Assembly (NCBI GenBank): GCA_016124955.1
Contig: WGMR01000005.1
Coordinates: 124,001 to 188,000 of the forward strand
Source: Alphaproteobacteria bacterium
GTDB lineage: Bacteria > Pseudomonadota > Alphaproteobacteria > UBA9219 > RFNS01
Reading direction: 5' to 3'
DNA length: 64,000 nt
Under the pieces are notes generated by a model, which saw only the letters and a program-made list of their open reading frames with translations, made no database searches and was not told where the DNA came from. Both the position numbers and the translations under genes were made by a program. This document shows positions 15,259-24,808 of the stretch, piece by piece (position 1 is the stretch's first letter; each line of letters opens with the position of its first letter).

Positions 15259-15873
15259 ATGAGTAAGCGTCAAAGTGCAAAGTATAAGATTGACCGCCGT
15301 TTGGGTGTTAATCTTTGGGGCCGCCCCCGCAGCCCGATCAACAAGCGCGAATATCGCCCCGGCCAGCATGGCCAGCGCCGCACCAAGCCCACCGATTTCG
15401 GCATCCAGCTGATGGCGAAGCAGCGTCTGCGCGGCTATTACGGCAATGTGGGCGAACGTCAGTTCCGCCGCTATTATCAGGAAGCCATGCGCCGCAAGGG
15501 CAACAACGCAGAAATTCTGGTGCAGCTTCTCGAACGCCGCCTCGATGCCGTGGTGTATCGCATGAAGTTCGTGCCCACCGTTTTCGCCGCGCGCCAGCTG
15601 GTTAACCACGGCCACGTGACCGTGAACGGCAAGCGCGTCAACATCGCGTCATACCGGGTTCAGGATGGCGATGTGGTTGAGCTGCGTTCGAAGGCCAAGC
15701 AGATGGCCACCGTTCTGGCCGCCGCCGAGCTGGCCGAACGTGACGTGCCGGAATACATTTCGGTCGATCACAAGGAAATGAAGGGGACCTTCGTCCGTGC
15801 GCCGGAAATGAACGACGTGCCGTACCCCGTGAAGATGGAACCGCATCTGGTTATCGAATTCTATTCGCGCTAA
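15259..15873 (+). CDS. rpsD: 30S ribosomal protein S4
   Basis: 204 residues, the usual length. The N-terminal [36 protein letters not shown] and the S4 RNA-binding domain ([39 protein letters not shown]) are diagnostic. S4 nucleates assembly of the 5' domain of 16S rRNA. As in many Alphaproteobacteria it stands alone rather than in the alpha operon. The zinc-binding cysteines found in some S4 proteins are absent. AAAGGA lies upstream of the ATG. Confidence 0.97.
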   Translation: MSKRQSAKYKIDRRLGVNLWGRPRSPINKREYRPGQHGQRRTKPTDFGIQLMAKQRLRGYYGNVGERQFRRYYQEAMRRKGNNAEILVQLLERRLDAVVYRMKFVPTVFAARQLVNHGHVTVNGKRVNIASYRVQDGDVVELRSKAKQMATVLAAAELAERDVPEYISVDHKEMKGTFVRAPEMNDVPYPVKMEPHLVIEFYSR

Positions 15874-15876
15874 GCG

Positions 15877-16455
15877 ATGGATTACCATGCATGGCTGGGG
15901 ATCGCGGCAAGTTTGCTGGCGATCCCCAGCTATTTTTTTTACATAAGGAACATTCTGCGCGGCCGCACCAAGCCCCATGTGTTTTCATGGCTGGTCTGGA
16001 CGGTAATGGCAGGCGCCGTTTTCCTGATGCAGATTTATTCGGGCGCCGGGGCCGGCGCGTGGGTTACGGGGCTGACGCTGGTTGCCTGCATCGTTATTCT
16101 GGTTTTGGCGCTGCGGTTTCCGTTTGGTTATATAAAAACGATTGACTGGGCTTGTCTGGTGCTGGCGCTCGGCGGTTTTGGCCTTTGGCTTCTGCTCGAC
16201 AACCCGGTTTGGGGCGTGGCTTTGTTATCGCTGGCGACGTTCGCTTCGTTTGCCCCGACTTATCGCAAGGGCTGGCATTTGCCGCACGAGGAAACCAGCG
16301 TCACCTTCTGCCTCGACGGCACCAAATATGTGTTGTCGCTGCTGGCCATGCAGCAGCTTAACATCGTCACCGTGTTCTACCCGGCGCTGTCGGTGCTGCT
16401 GAATTTTGTATTGGTCGCCATGCTGCTATGGCGGCGGCAAAGAATTAAGCCGTAA
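15877..16455 (+). CDS. Predicted multi-pass inner-membrane protein
   Basis: 192 residues, six to seven hydrophobic helices. The N terminus (YHAWLGIAASLLAIPSYFFYIRNILRGRTKPHVFSWLVWTVMAG) resembles PQ-loop/SemiSWEET-like small transporters, with the P in the first helix and a conserved FSW. The remainder repeats a similar hydrophobic layout. Starts 3 bases after rpsD, probably by readthrough. Substrate unknown. Confidence 0.65.
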   Translation: MDYHAWLGIAASLLAIPSYFFYIRNILRGRTKPHVFSWLVWTVMAGAVFLMQIYSGAGAGAWVTGLTLVACIVILVLALRFPFGYIKTIDWACLVLALGGFGLWLLLDNPVWGVALLSLATFASFAPTYRKGWHLPHEETSVTFCLDGTKYVLSLLAMQQLNIVTVFYPALSVLLNFVLVAMLLWRRQRIKP

Positions 16456-16722
16456 TTAGTGCAGCGGCGCGACGCTGTAATGTTCGCACAATTCGACCGA
16501 AAGCACATCGCTGTCATCTGCCGCACGATCAAGCGCGTCGCAATTGATTCGCGCGCGCATCCAGCCGGGCGTAAAGGTGCCGAGGATGGTCATGTATTCG
16601 GGCCGGTATTCGGGCCGGGCGAGGCGCACGATCGCACTGAAGCCGCCGGCCTTGTGCGTCAGCACATGGCCGTGGGTGAGATGCAGGTTGGTGAATTTGT
16701 TGTAGTTGGTAGGCTTAGACAT
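16456..16722 (-). CDS. Small hypothetical protein, 88 residues
   Basis: A soluble protein with a His-rich middle (HLTHGHVLTHKAGGF) and a well-mixed composition; the stop abuts the stop of the convergent membrane-protein gene. The ribosome site is weak. I do not recognise the family. It is preceded by a 173-base AT-rich gap that could hold its promoter. Confidence 0.5.
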   Translation of the reverse strand: MSKPTNYNKFTNLHLTHGHVLTHKAGGFSAIVRLARPEYRPEYMTILGTFTPGWMRARINCDALDRAADDSDVLSVELCEHYSVAPLH

Positions 16723-16895
16723 AGGAGCTACTTTCTCGTGTTTTTTTATTGTTCTTGAACCGGAACGAATGCCGGTGCGTACGAGCCTTCAGAATCGCAG
16801 AAAAAGATTAACCAAGATTTAAGGGGAAGTGCGCACGGCATCACCATGATATTCCATGGCAATGTGTTGACAGTGTGTTGTAAGCGTGAAGAAAA

Positions 16896-17228
16896 TCAGG
16901 CCGCCGTGGCGACACCCTTGTCTTTCAAAAGCTGCTGCAGCTCGCCGCTTTGGTACATTTCCTTGACGATATCGCAGCCGCCCACAAGCTCGCCCTTCAC
17001 GTAAAGCTGAGGGAAGGTGGGCCAGTTGCTGAATTCCTTCAAGGCTTGGCGCAGGCCGGGATCGGCCAGCACATCGACGCCCTTGAACTGCACCTGCAGC
17101 ATGGAAAGCACCTGCACCACGGTGGCGGAAAAGCCGCACTGCGGGAAGGCGGGCGTGCCTTTCATGAACAGCACAATATCGTTGCTGCCGATGTCGTTGC
17201 GGATGGATTCGAATACGGGGTTATTCAT
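16896..17228 (-). CDS. grxD: Monothiol glutaredoxin, Grx4/GrxD type
   Basis: 110 residues with the CGFS active site in FMKGTPAFPQCGFSATVVQVL and a C-terminal YVKGELVGGCDIVKEMY glutathione-binding segment. CGFS glutaredoxins carry a [2Fe-2S] cluster with glutathione and, with BolA, deliver or sense Fe-S clusters. The bolA gene lies directly upstream (18 bases), which supports a Grx-BolA complex. AGGAAGGA precedes the ATG. Confidence 0.93.
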   Translation of the reverse strand: MNNPVFESIRNDIGSNDIVLFMKGTPAFPQCGFSATVVQVLSMLQVQFKGVDVLADPGLRQALKEFSNWPTFPQLYVKGELVGGCDIVKEMYQSGELQQLLKDKGVATAA

Positions 17229-17246
17229 GGTTCTTGTTCCTTCCTG

Positions 17247-17483
17247 TTATTCCTGCGGTACGCTGGTCGTCAGCGCGAGCGCGTGAAGCTGGCCGCCCAT
17301 TTTGCCCTGAAGTGCGGCATAGACCATCTGGTGCTGCTGCACGCGCGATTTGCCGGCAAAAGCACTGCTGGAAACCTCGGCCGCGTAATGGTCGCCGTCG
17401 CCGCGCAGATCGGTGATCTTTACGGCGGCGCCGGGCAGCGCAGCCATGATCATTTGCTCGATTTCGTTTGCGTCCATCGCCAT
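17247..17483 (-). CDS. BolA-family protein
   Basis: 78 residues. The MDANEIEQMIMAALPGAAVKITDLRGDGDHY start and the RVQQHQMVYAALQGKMGGQLHALALTT end match the short BolA/YrbA type (class II KH-like fold, conserved C-terminal His as cluster ligand). It acts with the CGFS glutaredoxin encoded next. It is 12 bases downstream of purL and probably on the purQ-purL transcript, an arrangement common in Alphaproteobacteria. Confidence 0.9.
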   Translation of the reverse strand: MAMDANEIEQMIMAALPGAAVKITDLRGDGDHYAAEVSSSAFAGKSRVQQHQMVYAALQGKMGGQLHALALTTSVPQE

Positions 17484-17495
17484 GGGTTGATTTCC

Positions 17496-19718
17496 CTATG
17501 ATTTCATAAAGCCGGGCAGCCAGCTTTCGTGCGCCTTGCGCAAATCCGCGAGTTTGATAGCGCTGCCGTCCGCCAAGGATAGCGCATTGCCCCCCGTGGT
17601 GCCAACAGGCTGCGCATGCACACCCGCGGCCTGCGCGGCTTCCAGAATGGGCGCCGGGTCGCTTGCCGTGACGACATAGCGCGCCTGATCTTCCCCGAAC
17701 CAGAAGGCGGCGGGCTGTTCGGGCCGGGGCGTGAGCGTGGCACCTGTCGCGCCGGCCAGCGCCATTTCCGCGATTGTGACAAGCAGGCCGCCATCGGCGG
17801 TATCGTGGCAGGCGGTGACAAGGCGACGGTCGATCAGGCCGCGCACCAGATCGCCGTTGCGCTTTTCGGCCTTCAGATCGACCGGCGGCGGCGCACCATC
17901 TTCCTTGCCGTGCACTTCGCGCAGGTAAAGCGTTTGCCCCAAATGGCCCTTGGTTTCACCGATAACGATGATGGTTTCATCCGCCGCCTTGAAGGAAGCG
18001 GAAACCGCCTTGCCGACATCATCGATCAAGCCAACGCCGCCAATGGCGGGCGCAGGCAAAATCGCATCGCCGCTTGTTTCGTTATAAAGGCTGCAATTGC
18101 CGGAAACGACGGGATAAGCGAGCGCCGTGCACGCATCCGCCATGCCCTGTATCGCGCCGACGAACTGCCCCATGATGCGCGGTTTTTCCGGGTTGCCGAA
18201 ATTCATGTTGTCGGTGATGGCCAGCGGCCGTGCGCCAACGGCGGTAAGATTGCGCCATGTTTCGGCCACCGCCTGCTTGCCGCCCTCAACCGGATCGGCC
18301 GCGCAATAGCGCGGCGTGCAATCGGTCGTGATCGCCAGCGCTTTTTTGCTATCGCGCACGCGCACCACGGCGGCATCGCCGCCCGGGCCTTGCTGCGTAT
18401 CGGAACCGATGATGCTGTCATACTGTTCCCAGATCCAGCTGCGGGAACAAAGATCGGGGCAAGCCATAAGCTGCTGCAGAATATCCGTTGCGGCCTTGCC
18501 GGCCGGCAGGGGGCATTCGGTGGTGGCGATCACGCGCTGCGGCGGGGTCGGTTCCCACGGGCGGTCATAGACCGGCGATTGATCGACCAGCTTGTTGACA
18601 GGCAAATCGGCTTCGACCTTGTTGTTGCGCTTAACGACAACGCGGCCCGTATCGGTGAGCGTGCCGATGACCGAGAAATCGAGTTCCCACTTATTGAAGA
18701 TGCGCTCGGCTTCCTTCTCGTGCCCCGGCTTCAGCACGATCAGCATGCGTTCCTGGCTTTCGGAAAGCATGATTTCGTAAGCGCTCATGTTTTTGGCGCG
18801 CTGCGGCACTTTATCGAGGTCGAGCTCGATCCCGAGACCGCCCTTGGCCGCCATTTCGACGGAGGTCGAGGTCAGCCCGGCTGCGCCCATATCCTGTATC
18901 GAGATAATCGCTTCGGTTTCCATCAGCTCGAGGCATGCCTCAATCAGCAATTTTTCGACGAACGGGTCGCCGACCTGCACCGTGGGACGCTTGGTTTCCG
19001 AATCGTCGCTGAATTCCGCCGATGCCATCGAAGTGCCCTTGATGCCATCGCGCCCGGTCTTGGAGCCGACATAAACCACGGGGTTGCCCACCCCGGCGGC
19101 GGCCGAATAGAAAATCCGGTCCGCGCGGGCGATGCCGACCGTCATCGCGTTCACGAGGCAGTTGCCGTTATAGCTTTTATGGAAATTGGTTTCGCCCCCC
19201 ACCGTGGGTACGCCGACGCAGTTGCCATAGCCGCCGATGCCCGCGACCACGCCCGCGACCAGCGATTTCGTTTTCGGGTGCGAGGGATCGCCGAAGCGCA
19301 GTGCATTCATGTTTGCGATCGGGCGCGCGCCCATCGTGAATACGTCGCGCAAAATGCCGCCGACGCCGGTCGCCGCGCCCTGATAAGGTTCGATATAGGA
19401 AGGGTGGTTGTGGCTTTCCATCTTGAAGATAGCCGCAAGCCCGTCACCGATATCGATCACGCCCGCATTTTCGCCGGGGCCGCAGATAACATGCGGCGCC
19501 TTGGTCGGAAGTTTTTTCAGCCAGATGCGGGATGATTTGTACGAGCAATGCTCCGACCACATGGCCGAAGCGATGCCGAGTTCCGTCAAGCTCGGCTCGC
19601 GGCCAAGGATTTCAAGCAGAATGGCGTATTCCTGCTGGTTCATACCGTGTTCGCGGGCGATATCGATCAGGCTTGGCGGTGCGTTCATTTTTTCGGCTGT
19701 GGCGGTGTTGGCGGGCAT
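17496..19718 (-). CDS. purL: Phosphoribosylformylglycinamidine synthase subunit PurL (small form)
   Basis: 740 residues, the length of the small PurL that needs PurQ and PurS. Recognisable parts: [21 protein letters not shown] (FGAR and nucleotide-binding region), [25 protein letters not shown], and [25 protein letters not shown]. It makes FGAM from FGAR, ATP and ammonia in purine synthesis step 4. The start at 19718 was chosen for AGGA eight bases upstream; an in-frame ATG at 19688 is also possible. The open frame further upstream overlaps purQ and is spurious. Confidence 0.96.
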   Translation of the reverse strand: MPANTATAEKMNAPPSLIDIAREHGMNQQEYAILLEILGREPSLTELGIASAMWSEHCSYKSSRIWLKKLPTKAPHVICGPGENAGVIDIGDGLAAIFKMESHNHPSYIEPYQGAATGVGGILRDVFTMGARPIANMNALRFGDPSHPKTKSLVAGVVAGIGGYGNCVGVPTVGGETNFHKSYNGNCLVNAMTVGIARADRIFYSAAAGVGNPVVYVGSKTGRDGIKGTSMASAEFSDDSETKRPTVQVGDPFVEKLLIEACLELMETEAIISIQDMGAAGLTSTSVEMAAKGGLGIELDLDKVPQRAKNMSAYEIMLSESQERMLIVLKPGHEKEAERIFNKWELDFSVIGTLTDTGRVVVKRNNKVEADLPVNKLVDQSPVYDRPWEPTPPQRVIATTECPLPAGKAATDILQQLMACPDLCSRSWIWEQYDSIIGSDTQQGPGGDAAVVRVRDSKKALAITTDCTPRYCAADPVEGGKQAVAETWRNLTAVGARPLAITDNMNFGNPEKPRIMGQFVGAIQGMADACTALAYPVVSGNCSLYNETSGDAILPAPAIGGVGLIDDVGKAVSASFKAADETIIVIGETKGHLGQTLYLREVHGKEDGAPPPVDLKAEKRNGDLVRGLIDRRLVTACHDTADGGLLVTIAEMALAGATGATLTPRPEQPAAFWFGEDQARYVVTASDPAPILEAAQAAGVHAQPVGTTGGNALSLADGSAIKLADLRKAHESWLPGFMKS

Positions 19719-19728
19719 GATGCGTTTC

Positions 19729-20394
19729 CTATGCGGCCATGCTCTGGCAGATGCTTTCGAACAGCACCTTGCCGTCATCCTGGCCGTGCAGCGGTTCACT
19801 GGCGTTTTCGGGGTGCGGCATCATACCGAGGACGGTGAGCTTTTCGTTCATGATCCCGGCGATATCCTGCACCGAACCGTTGGGGTTATCGACATAGCGA
19901 AAGGCAATCTGGCCGTTATCTTCCAGTTTCTTCACCGTATCGGGCGGCGCGAAATAATTGCCGTCGCCATGCGCGACCGGGGTTTTGAATTCCTGCGCAT
20001 GCTTGTAATTGCGGGTGAAGTCGCTGCGGTTGTTCTCCACCCGTAGCGTCACGAGCCGGCAGTTGAACTTCATATGTGCGTTACGCAGCAGAATGCCGGG
20101 CAGCAGGCCGGTTTCGCACAGTATCTGGAAGCCGTTGCAGATGCCAAGCACCCGCACGCCCGATTTCGCGCGTGCGATAACTTCGCGCATCACGGGGCTG
20201 TGCGCCGCCATCGCGCCTGTGCGCAGATAATCGCCGTAGGAAAAGCCGCCGGGAAGAAGGATGAGATCGGTTTTGGGAAGTTCGGTTTCGGTATGGAAGA
20301 CGATCTTGGGTTTTCTGCCGCTCACCCGTTCCAGTACCATTGCGGCATCGCGCTCGCGATTGCTTCCGGGGAACGAAATAATAGCCGCTTCCAT
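19729..20394 (-). CDS. purQ: Phosphoribosylformylglycinamidine synthase subunit PurQ
   Basis: 221 residues. A class I glutamine amidotransferase: [17 protein letters not shown] start, catalytic cysteine in [19 protein letters not shown], and C-terminal MMPHPENAS with His and Glu of the triad. It supplies ammonia to PurL. Separated from purL by 10 bases; purS is 15 kb away with purC. The start was set at the canonical [12 protein letters not shown]. Confidence 0.95.
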   Translation of the reverse strand: MEAAIISFPGSNRERDAAMVLERVSGRKPKIVFHTETELPKTDLILLPGGFSYGDYLRTGAMAAHSPVMREVIARAKSGVRVLGICNGFQILCETGLLPGILLRNAHMKFNCRLVTLRVENNRSDFTRNYKHAQEFKTPVAHGDGNYFAPPDTVKKLEDNGQIAFRYVDNPNGSVQDIAGIMNEKLTVLGMMPHPENASEPLHGQDDGKVLFESICQSMAA

Positions 20395-20428
20395 GAAAAT
20401 CCCGTTTGTTAACGATTCTATGGGCGGG

Positions 20429-20457
20429 ATAATATGGCTATATAGCCAATACGGCAA
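20429..20457 (-). promoter_or_regulatory. purQL promoter with palindromic spacer
   Basis: On the minus strand, TTGCCG (20452-20457), a 17-base spacer and TATTAT (20429-20434) form a promoter about 35 bases before purQ. The spacer holds the perfect palindrome GGCTATATAGCC (20436-20447), a plausible operator for a purine-responsive regulator. Confidence 0.5.
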
Positions 20458-20509
20458 ACCACAATTACGGCTGTTTTACCGGATGTTTTAGAAAAGGGCA
20501 GGGCTTGGA

Positions 20510-20677
20510 TCAGGCGGGCTTTTTCTTGAGGGCGTCAGCGCCGGGAAGAGCGCAACCAATGCCCTTGCTCAGAACATGGGAAATAACCTCGGTCGTGCCC
20601 GAACAGGGCTGGGCCGCAGCGTATTCACCTATCTTGGTCTCTACCACCGTATGATCTTTGTGTGAACTTGTGGCCAT
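20510..20677 (-). CDS. Small 55-residue protein with two cysteines
   Basis: A short gene with an excellent ribosome site (AAGGAG, seven bases before the ATG). The peptide begins MATSSHKDHTVVETKIGEY, has Cys25 in AAQPCSGTTEV and Cys42 in GIGCALPGADAL, and ends KKKPA. It is soluble. I do not recognise a family. The two cysteines in otherwise polar sequence could bind metal or form a disulfide. It lies between purQ and the chemoreceptor, with an AT-rich upstream gap containing palindromes. Confidence 0.7.
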   Translation of the reverse strand: MATSSHKDHTVVETKIGEYAAAQPCSGTTEVISHVLSKGIGCALPGADALKKKPA

Positions 20678-20801
20678 AACTCACTCCTTGTGTTCGCATA
20701 TGCAACAAGGATAGGCCAAGGTTATTAACACGTCACTAAATAAGCATCGGATATTACTTGAATATTAACCCATGTTGCTATTTCGCAACTGCAGCATAAA
20801 C

Positions 20802-20849
20802 TTGCCGAATTACGGCAAATTTGTGTCTGTTAAGGGTAATATTATTACC
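20802..20849. repeat. Two inverted repeats between the chemoreceptor and the small gene
   Basis: TTGCCG-AATTA-CGGCAA (20802-20818) and GGTAATA-T-TATTACC (20835-20849) lie just past the chemoreceptor stop and upstream of the 55-residue gene. Either may be the chemoreceptor terminator (neither has a good T-run) or operators of the small gene. Confidence 0.4.
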
Positions 20850-20870
20850 GAACAACTGCTTGCCACCTGA

Positions 20871-22385
20871 TCAGGTCAGTTCCTTAAGTTTTTTGAAACT
20901 GGCGATCAGCTTTTCCGCACCGCTAAGAAGCTGTGTTGCAATACTCCCGGTTTCGCTTGCAGCGCCCTGAACATGGGTGATGCTGCTCGAAACCTCGCTC
21001 GTGGCGACCGAAGCTTCCTGCACGTTTTTCGAGATTTCCTTGGTAGTGGCGCTTTGCTCCTCGATCGCTGCAGCGATAGTGGTGATGGATTCGCTCACGC
21101 TGGTGATGGCTTTTGTTACTTCTTCAATCGCCTTCACGGTATCCTGCGTGGTGGATTGGATCATCGATATCTGTTTGTCGATTTCTTCCGTGCTCTTGGT
21201 CGTCTGATTGGCAAGGTTCTTGACCTCAGACGCGACTACGGCAAAGCCCTTGCCGGCATCGCCTGCGCGCGCTGCTTCGATCGTGGCGTTCAGCGCCAGC
21301 AGATTGGTTTGCTCGGCGATCGCCTTAATGATTTCGGCCACGTCGCCAATTTCCTGCGAAGCCTTACCGAGCGTGCTGATATTCTTGTTCGCTATGTGAA
21401 CTTTTTCGACTGCTTCCGTTGCCATTTGACGGGAACGGGCTGCCTGCGACGACACTTCCTGGATCGATGCGTCCATTTCCTCGGTGGCCGCGGCAACTGT
21501 CTGCACGTTGGCCGATGCTTCTTCCGAAGCGGCGGCAACCGATGTCGCCTGCGCGGTCGATTCTTCCGCGGCTGCGGCAAGCGATTGCGCAAGCCCGCTT
21601 AGCTCGTCCACAACGTCGCCGGTTGTCAGGACGTCCTTGAACAACATTTTCTGTTTCGTGATGTCGGTGGCGTATTTGACGACCTTGAACACCTTGCCCT
21701 TGTTATCGAAGATCGGGTTATAGGACGCGTTGATCCACACCTCCTTGCCGCCTTTGCCGAAGCGAAGGTATTCGGCCGCTTGATATTCCCCGGCGCGCAG
21801 CGTTTCCCAGAATTTCCTGTATTCTTCGCTTGCCACGAATTTGGGATCCGCAAACATGCTGTGGTGTTTGCCTTGCACTTCCGCGAGCGAATAACCCATT
21901 GCGCCCAGGAAATTTGCGTTTGCGGTAATGATTGTGCCGTCCGGTTCGAATTCGATTACGGCCTGTGATTTTTTGATGGCGTCCACTTGCCCGGCATTGT
22001 CGAGCAGGCTTGAATCGCTCCATTCGACGATGGTGCCGATGCGCTTGCCGCCATCATCGAACAGCGGGCTGGCGACAAGGCCGAACATAATGCCGCTTAC
22101 CTTGATGCTGGTTTTGAAAGTGCCGGTAAGCTTGTCCAGCATTTGGCGCTGGTGAGCAGGGTTCTTGTGGAACACATCGATATTGGTGCCGATCAATGTG
22201 GCAACCTTGAAGTTCGGCAGGTCTTTCTGTAAATCCTTCTCCGCCACCGTCAAGAAGCTGATAAGTGCTTTGTTCACGTAAATGATGTTGTAGTCTGCGT
22301 CCGCCACCATAACGTTGGTGCTAAGGACATTAAGCGCGGCGAGTTGCGCCATTTTTGTGCTGTTTGCAGGGGAACGACCGAACAT
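20871..22385 (-). CDS. Soluble methyl-accepting chemotaxis protein with two PAS domains
   Basis: 504 residues. No membrane helix. PAS-like domains occupy roughly residues 15-130 ([18 protein letters not shown]) and 140-255 ([36 protein letters not shown]), the second of the Aer/FMN or heme-binding type. The C-terminal half is a long coiled coil with the MCP hairpin tip ([42 protein letters not shown]), which binds CheA and CheW. It is a cytoplasmic energy, redox or small-ligand sensor. The ATG at 22385 follows GGAG by nine bases; ATG at 22400 is an alternative start. No other che gene is in the window. Confidence 0.9.
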   Translation of the reverse strand: MFGRSPANSTKMAQLAALNVLSTNVMVADADYNIIYVNKALISFLTVAEKDLQKDLPNFKVATLIGTNIDVFHKNPAHQRQMLDKLTGTFKTSIKVSGIMFGLVASPLFDDGGKRIGTIVEWSDSSLLDNAGQVDAIKKSQAVIEFEPDGTIITANANFLGAMGYSLAEVQGKHHSMFADPKFVASEEYRKFWETLRAGEYQAAEYLRFGKGGKEVWINASYNPIFDNKGKVFKVVKYATDITKQKMLFKDVLTTGDVVDELSGLAQSLAAAAEESTAQATSVAAASEEASANVQTVAAATEEMDASIQEVSSQAARSRQMATEAVEKVHIANKNISTLGKASQEIGDVAEIIKAIAEQTNLLALNATIEAARAGDAGKGFAVVASEVKNLANQTTKSTEEIDKQISMIQSTTQDTVKAIEEVTKAITSVSESITTIAAAIEEQSATTKEISKNVQEASVATSEVSSSITHVQGAASETGSIATQLLSGAEKLIASFKKLKELT

Positions 22386-22400
22386 AACTTTTGTCTCCAT

Positions 22401-22719
22401 TCATGGTTTTGGCGCCAAGCGCAGCGGGTAGGGCAGCAGGCGGGATAACGGAAACGCTACGCGGTAAACTATAAAGAGAGTGTAAACATGTGTAGATGCG
22501 CGCACAAATCTTATTGTGACACCGGCGCATGCGGGCGGCTGTACATGCTGCATTGCAATATAAGGCTCTTTGCTATGGCTTTGCGTTACAATTGTATTAG
22601 CCATTGAATACGATAATGGTTGCTGATGCGACCTGGTTGCATTCAAGGCGGCATGCTTGCGTTCAGCCGTTGCATCATGGGCTGCACCATGCGAGCGGAC
22701 AAAAAGACTGGTTAGGAGG
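22401..22719. other. Intergenic region upstream of the chemoreceptor
   Basis: About 320 bases with no gene I can support. It is AT-richer than the flanks and should contain the chemoreceptor promoter. It ends where similarity to tyrosine-recombinase C-termini begins, so its right part may be eroded foreign DNA. Confidence 0.4.
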
Positions 22720-22878
22720 AGGGAGGTGGCTCGGTTGCTTGGCAATAGTGAGATGATGGTAGAGCAGGTTTACGGGAAGCATTCGCCTGATTATTTGAGG
22801 AGAGCGGTGGATGCCCTTAGTATCTCACAAGCCCATTATTCTGGCTTGAAGGCGCTGCCAAAGCCTACGAATGGCTGA
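22720..22878 (+). pseudogene. Remnant of a phage-type tyrosine recombinase (C-terminal end)
   Basis: The frame reads REVARLLGNSEMMVEQVYGKHSPDYLRRAVDAL in part, which matches the C-terminal end of phage/island integrases, including the catalytic tyrosine in VYGKH. The upstream catalytic domain (R..H..R) is missing. It is a fossil of an integrase whose former target was probably the tRNA-Pro gene 0.7 kb away. A related fossil lies at 52186-52343. Confidence 0.65.
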
Positions 22879-22892
22879 ATGGTATGAGATGG

Positions 22893-23438
22893 TTATTTAT
22901 GGCGACGCTTTTTCTTTTCTGTTTTATGTTTCCGGCGACCCCTCTTATATTGACGTTCGTAAAAATACGTTCCGGCTTCATAGTCTTTAATGTTGCCTGA
23001 TGATATGCCAAGGCGTTTCTTACGGGTATTAAACTCAAGCAAGAACCCAGCTGCGCGAATAAGTAATGTCTCAATCTCCCGTTCATGCTTTTTTTCAGAG
23101 ACTACATAGAAGGAATAGTATTTGATCTCCAGTTTTTGAGCCTTAATTCGCGCCCTCAAACGATTAAATATGTTCCCGCGACCTATGTACCGCGCACATC
23201 CCATTGAATCATGGGCTATATATATTCCATCGAGACCATGCCCTTGCCGTTGCAAGTCCCTTTCAATCGTATCAAGGAAATAGACAGGAAGTTTTTCTCC
23301 AATCACTCTGAACAGATGACTTGTTTTTGGTGGGCGGCCTTTGCCGCGTTTTAATTCTCCGCGATGGATTTCCCATAGCTTGTTCTTAGAAACCTTGGCT
23401 TCGATTTTTTTTGATAGAGTTTGTTTTTTCTTTCCCAT
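22893..23438 (-). CDS. GIY-YIG domain protein, probably horizontally acquired
   Basis: 181 residues, very basic and AT-rich compared with its neighbours. The central part has GIYIAHDSMGCARYIGRGNIFNRLRARI, an intact GIY...YIG motif with the downstream arginine; KKHEREIETLLI supplies candidate acidic residues. Both ends are Lys/Arg-rich (end: RGRRKHKTEKKKRRHK), as expected for DNA contact. It may be a nuclease of a mobile element or a homing-type enzyme. It lies between an integrase fossil and tRNA-Pro. ATG at 23438 is the first good start; the frame extends to a TTG at 23474. Confidence 0.65.
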   Translation of the reverse strand: MGKKKQTLSKKIEAKVSKNKLWEIHRGELKRGKGRPPKTSHLFRVIGEKLPVYFLDTIERDLQRQGHGLDGIYIAHDSMGCARYIGRGNIFNRLRARIKAQKLEIKYYSFYVVSEKKHEREIETLLIRAAGFLLEFNTRKKRLGISSGNIKDYEAGTYFYERQYKRGRRKHKTEKKKRRHK

Positions 23439-23571
23439 GTGATGAGCTTGGTCTTCTGAACGCTGTCGAGTCAAGCAAGGGGTTGGAAAAACCCCTATTA
23501 AACAGGAGCTAAAGTTATTACACCTGTAATAATTTTCTGGTCTTCACAAAAACCTAAGTCTCTGAAAAAAC

Positions 23572-23648
23572 TGGTCGGAGAGAGAGGATTCGAACCTCCG
23601 GCCCCTGCCTCCCGAAGGCAGTGCTCTACCAGGCTGAGCTACTCTCCG
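23572..23648 (-). tRNA. tRNA-Pro (CGG)
   Basis: Complete cloverleaf on the minus strand: acceptor CGGAGAG with CTCTCCG, anticodon stem CTGCC/GGCAG around TTCGGGA (anticodon CGG), T loop GGTTCGAATCC, discriminator A and encoded CCA. A T-run follows directly, then a weak hairpin at about 23510-23530. Confidence 0.93.
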
Positions 23649-23720
23649 ATGCCGGTGAAGGGCGGTTATAGCGGGCCGGGCGGGCCGGTGCAACCGGCCT
23701 GTAAGCCGCTGCGGCAGCTT

Positions 23721-24746
23721 CTAAAATTCCCGCTCGATCGTGAAATCGATGATGTCGAGCAACGCGGATTTGACCGGTTGGTCGGGAAACAGGCCGAGCG
23801 CATCGCGGGCGATGGCGCCGTAATGGCGGGCGCGGTCCACGCAATCGTGCAGTGCCTTGTGGCGACCGAGCAGCGCCTGCGCCTGCATGAGATCGCCTTC
23901 CTGTTGTTCCTGCGCTTCCAGCGTGCGCTTCCAGAAGGCGCGTTCCGTCTTGGTGCCGCGATTGATTGCGAGGATGACAGGAAGCGTCACCTTGCCTTCG
24001 CGGAAATCGTCGCCGATGGTTTTGCCGAGCCGCGCTTGCTGCGCCGAATAATCGAGCATGTCATCGATGATCTGGAAGGCGATGCCAAGGTTAAGGCCGT
24101 AGGTGCGCAAGGCTTCTTCTTCGGCTGCAGGCCGCCCGGCCACAACCGCGCCGATACGGCAGGCGGCCGCGAACAGCTCGGCCGTTTTAGCGCGCACGAC
24201 CTCAAGATAGGCCTGCTCGCTCGTGGCGCTGTCGTTCATGGTGCTGAGCTGCAGCACTTCGCCTTCGGCGATGATGGCCGAAGCGTTGGAGAGAATGCGC
24301 AACACATCGAGCGAACCGTCTTCGACCATAAGCTGGAACGCGCGGCTGAACAGAAAATCGCCGACAAGCACGCTCGGCTGGTTGCCGAAGATGGCATTGG
24401 CCGAAGGTTCGCCGCGGCGCAGCGCGCTTTCATCGACCACGTCGTCGTGCAACAGCGTGGCGGTATGGATGAATTCGACGCAAGCGGCCAGCTTTCTGTG
24501 CCGCTGCCCGTCATAGCCGCACAGCTTCGCGGTCGCCAAGGTCAGAACCGGGCGCAGCCGTTTGCCGCCGGCCGCAATAAGATGGCCCGCCAGCCTGGGG
24601 ATAAGCGGAATGCCGCTATGCATGCGCTGGATGATAAGCTCGTTGCACCCGGCCAGATCGTCGGCGACAAGGCTTGTAAGCTCGTCAAGCGGCGTACGCG
24701 GATCTTTGCGCGGCTGCTGCGGGGAAAGCGGGATGACGGTTGCCAT
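23721..24746 (-). CDS. ispB: Polyprenyl (octaprenyl) diphosphate synthase
   Basis: 341 residues. First Asp-rich motif LLHDDVVDE and second QIIDDMLDY, with GGKRLRPVLTLATAKL and the KTIGDDFREGKVTLPVI segment, are those of long-chain trans-prenyltransferases. It builds the C40-C50 side chain of ubiquinone in the cytoplasm. Start set at MATVIPL (24746); the open frame further upstream crosses the divergent promoter region. Chain length cannot be told from sequence by eye. Confidence 0.9.
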   Translation of the reverse strand: MATVIPLSPQQPRKDPRTPLDELTSLVADDLAGCNELIIQRMHSGIPLIPRLAGHLIAAGGKRLRPVLTLATAKLCGYDGQRHRKLAACVEFIHTATLLHDDVVDESALRRGEPSANAIFGNQPSVLVGDFLFSRAFQLMVEDGSLDVLRILSNASAIIAEGEVLQLSTMNDSATSEQAYLEVVRAKTAELFAAACRIGAVVAGRPAAEEEALRTYGLNLGIAFQIIDDMLDYSAQQARLGKTIGDDFREGKVTLPVILAINRGTKTERAFWKRTLEAQEQQEGDLMQAQALLGRHKALHDCVDRARHYGAIARDALGLFPDQPVKSALLDIIDFTIEREF

Positions 24747-24808
24747 AAATTTGTCCTCAATCGGATGCTGGGGTAACTTAAAGCGGAATCTTAACCGGTG
24801 CAATTCCC

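Noticed and set aside
17616-19535. 639-codon plus-strand ORF opposite purL
   Set aside because: Antisense of a well conserved enzyme; composition (His/Arg/Asp repeats) is that of a mirrored reading frame.
23572-23648. attL/attR direct repeats at tRNA-Pro (and likewise tRNA-Thr)
   Set aside because: I looked for a second copy of the tRNA 3' ends within several kb and found none, so no intact island boundary can be claimed.
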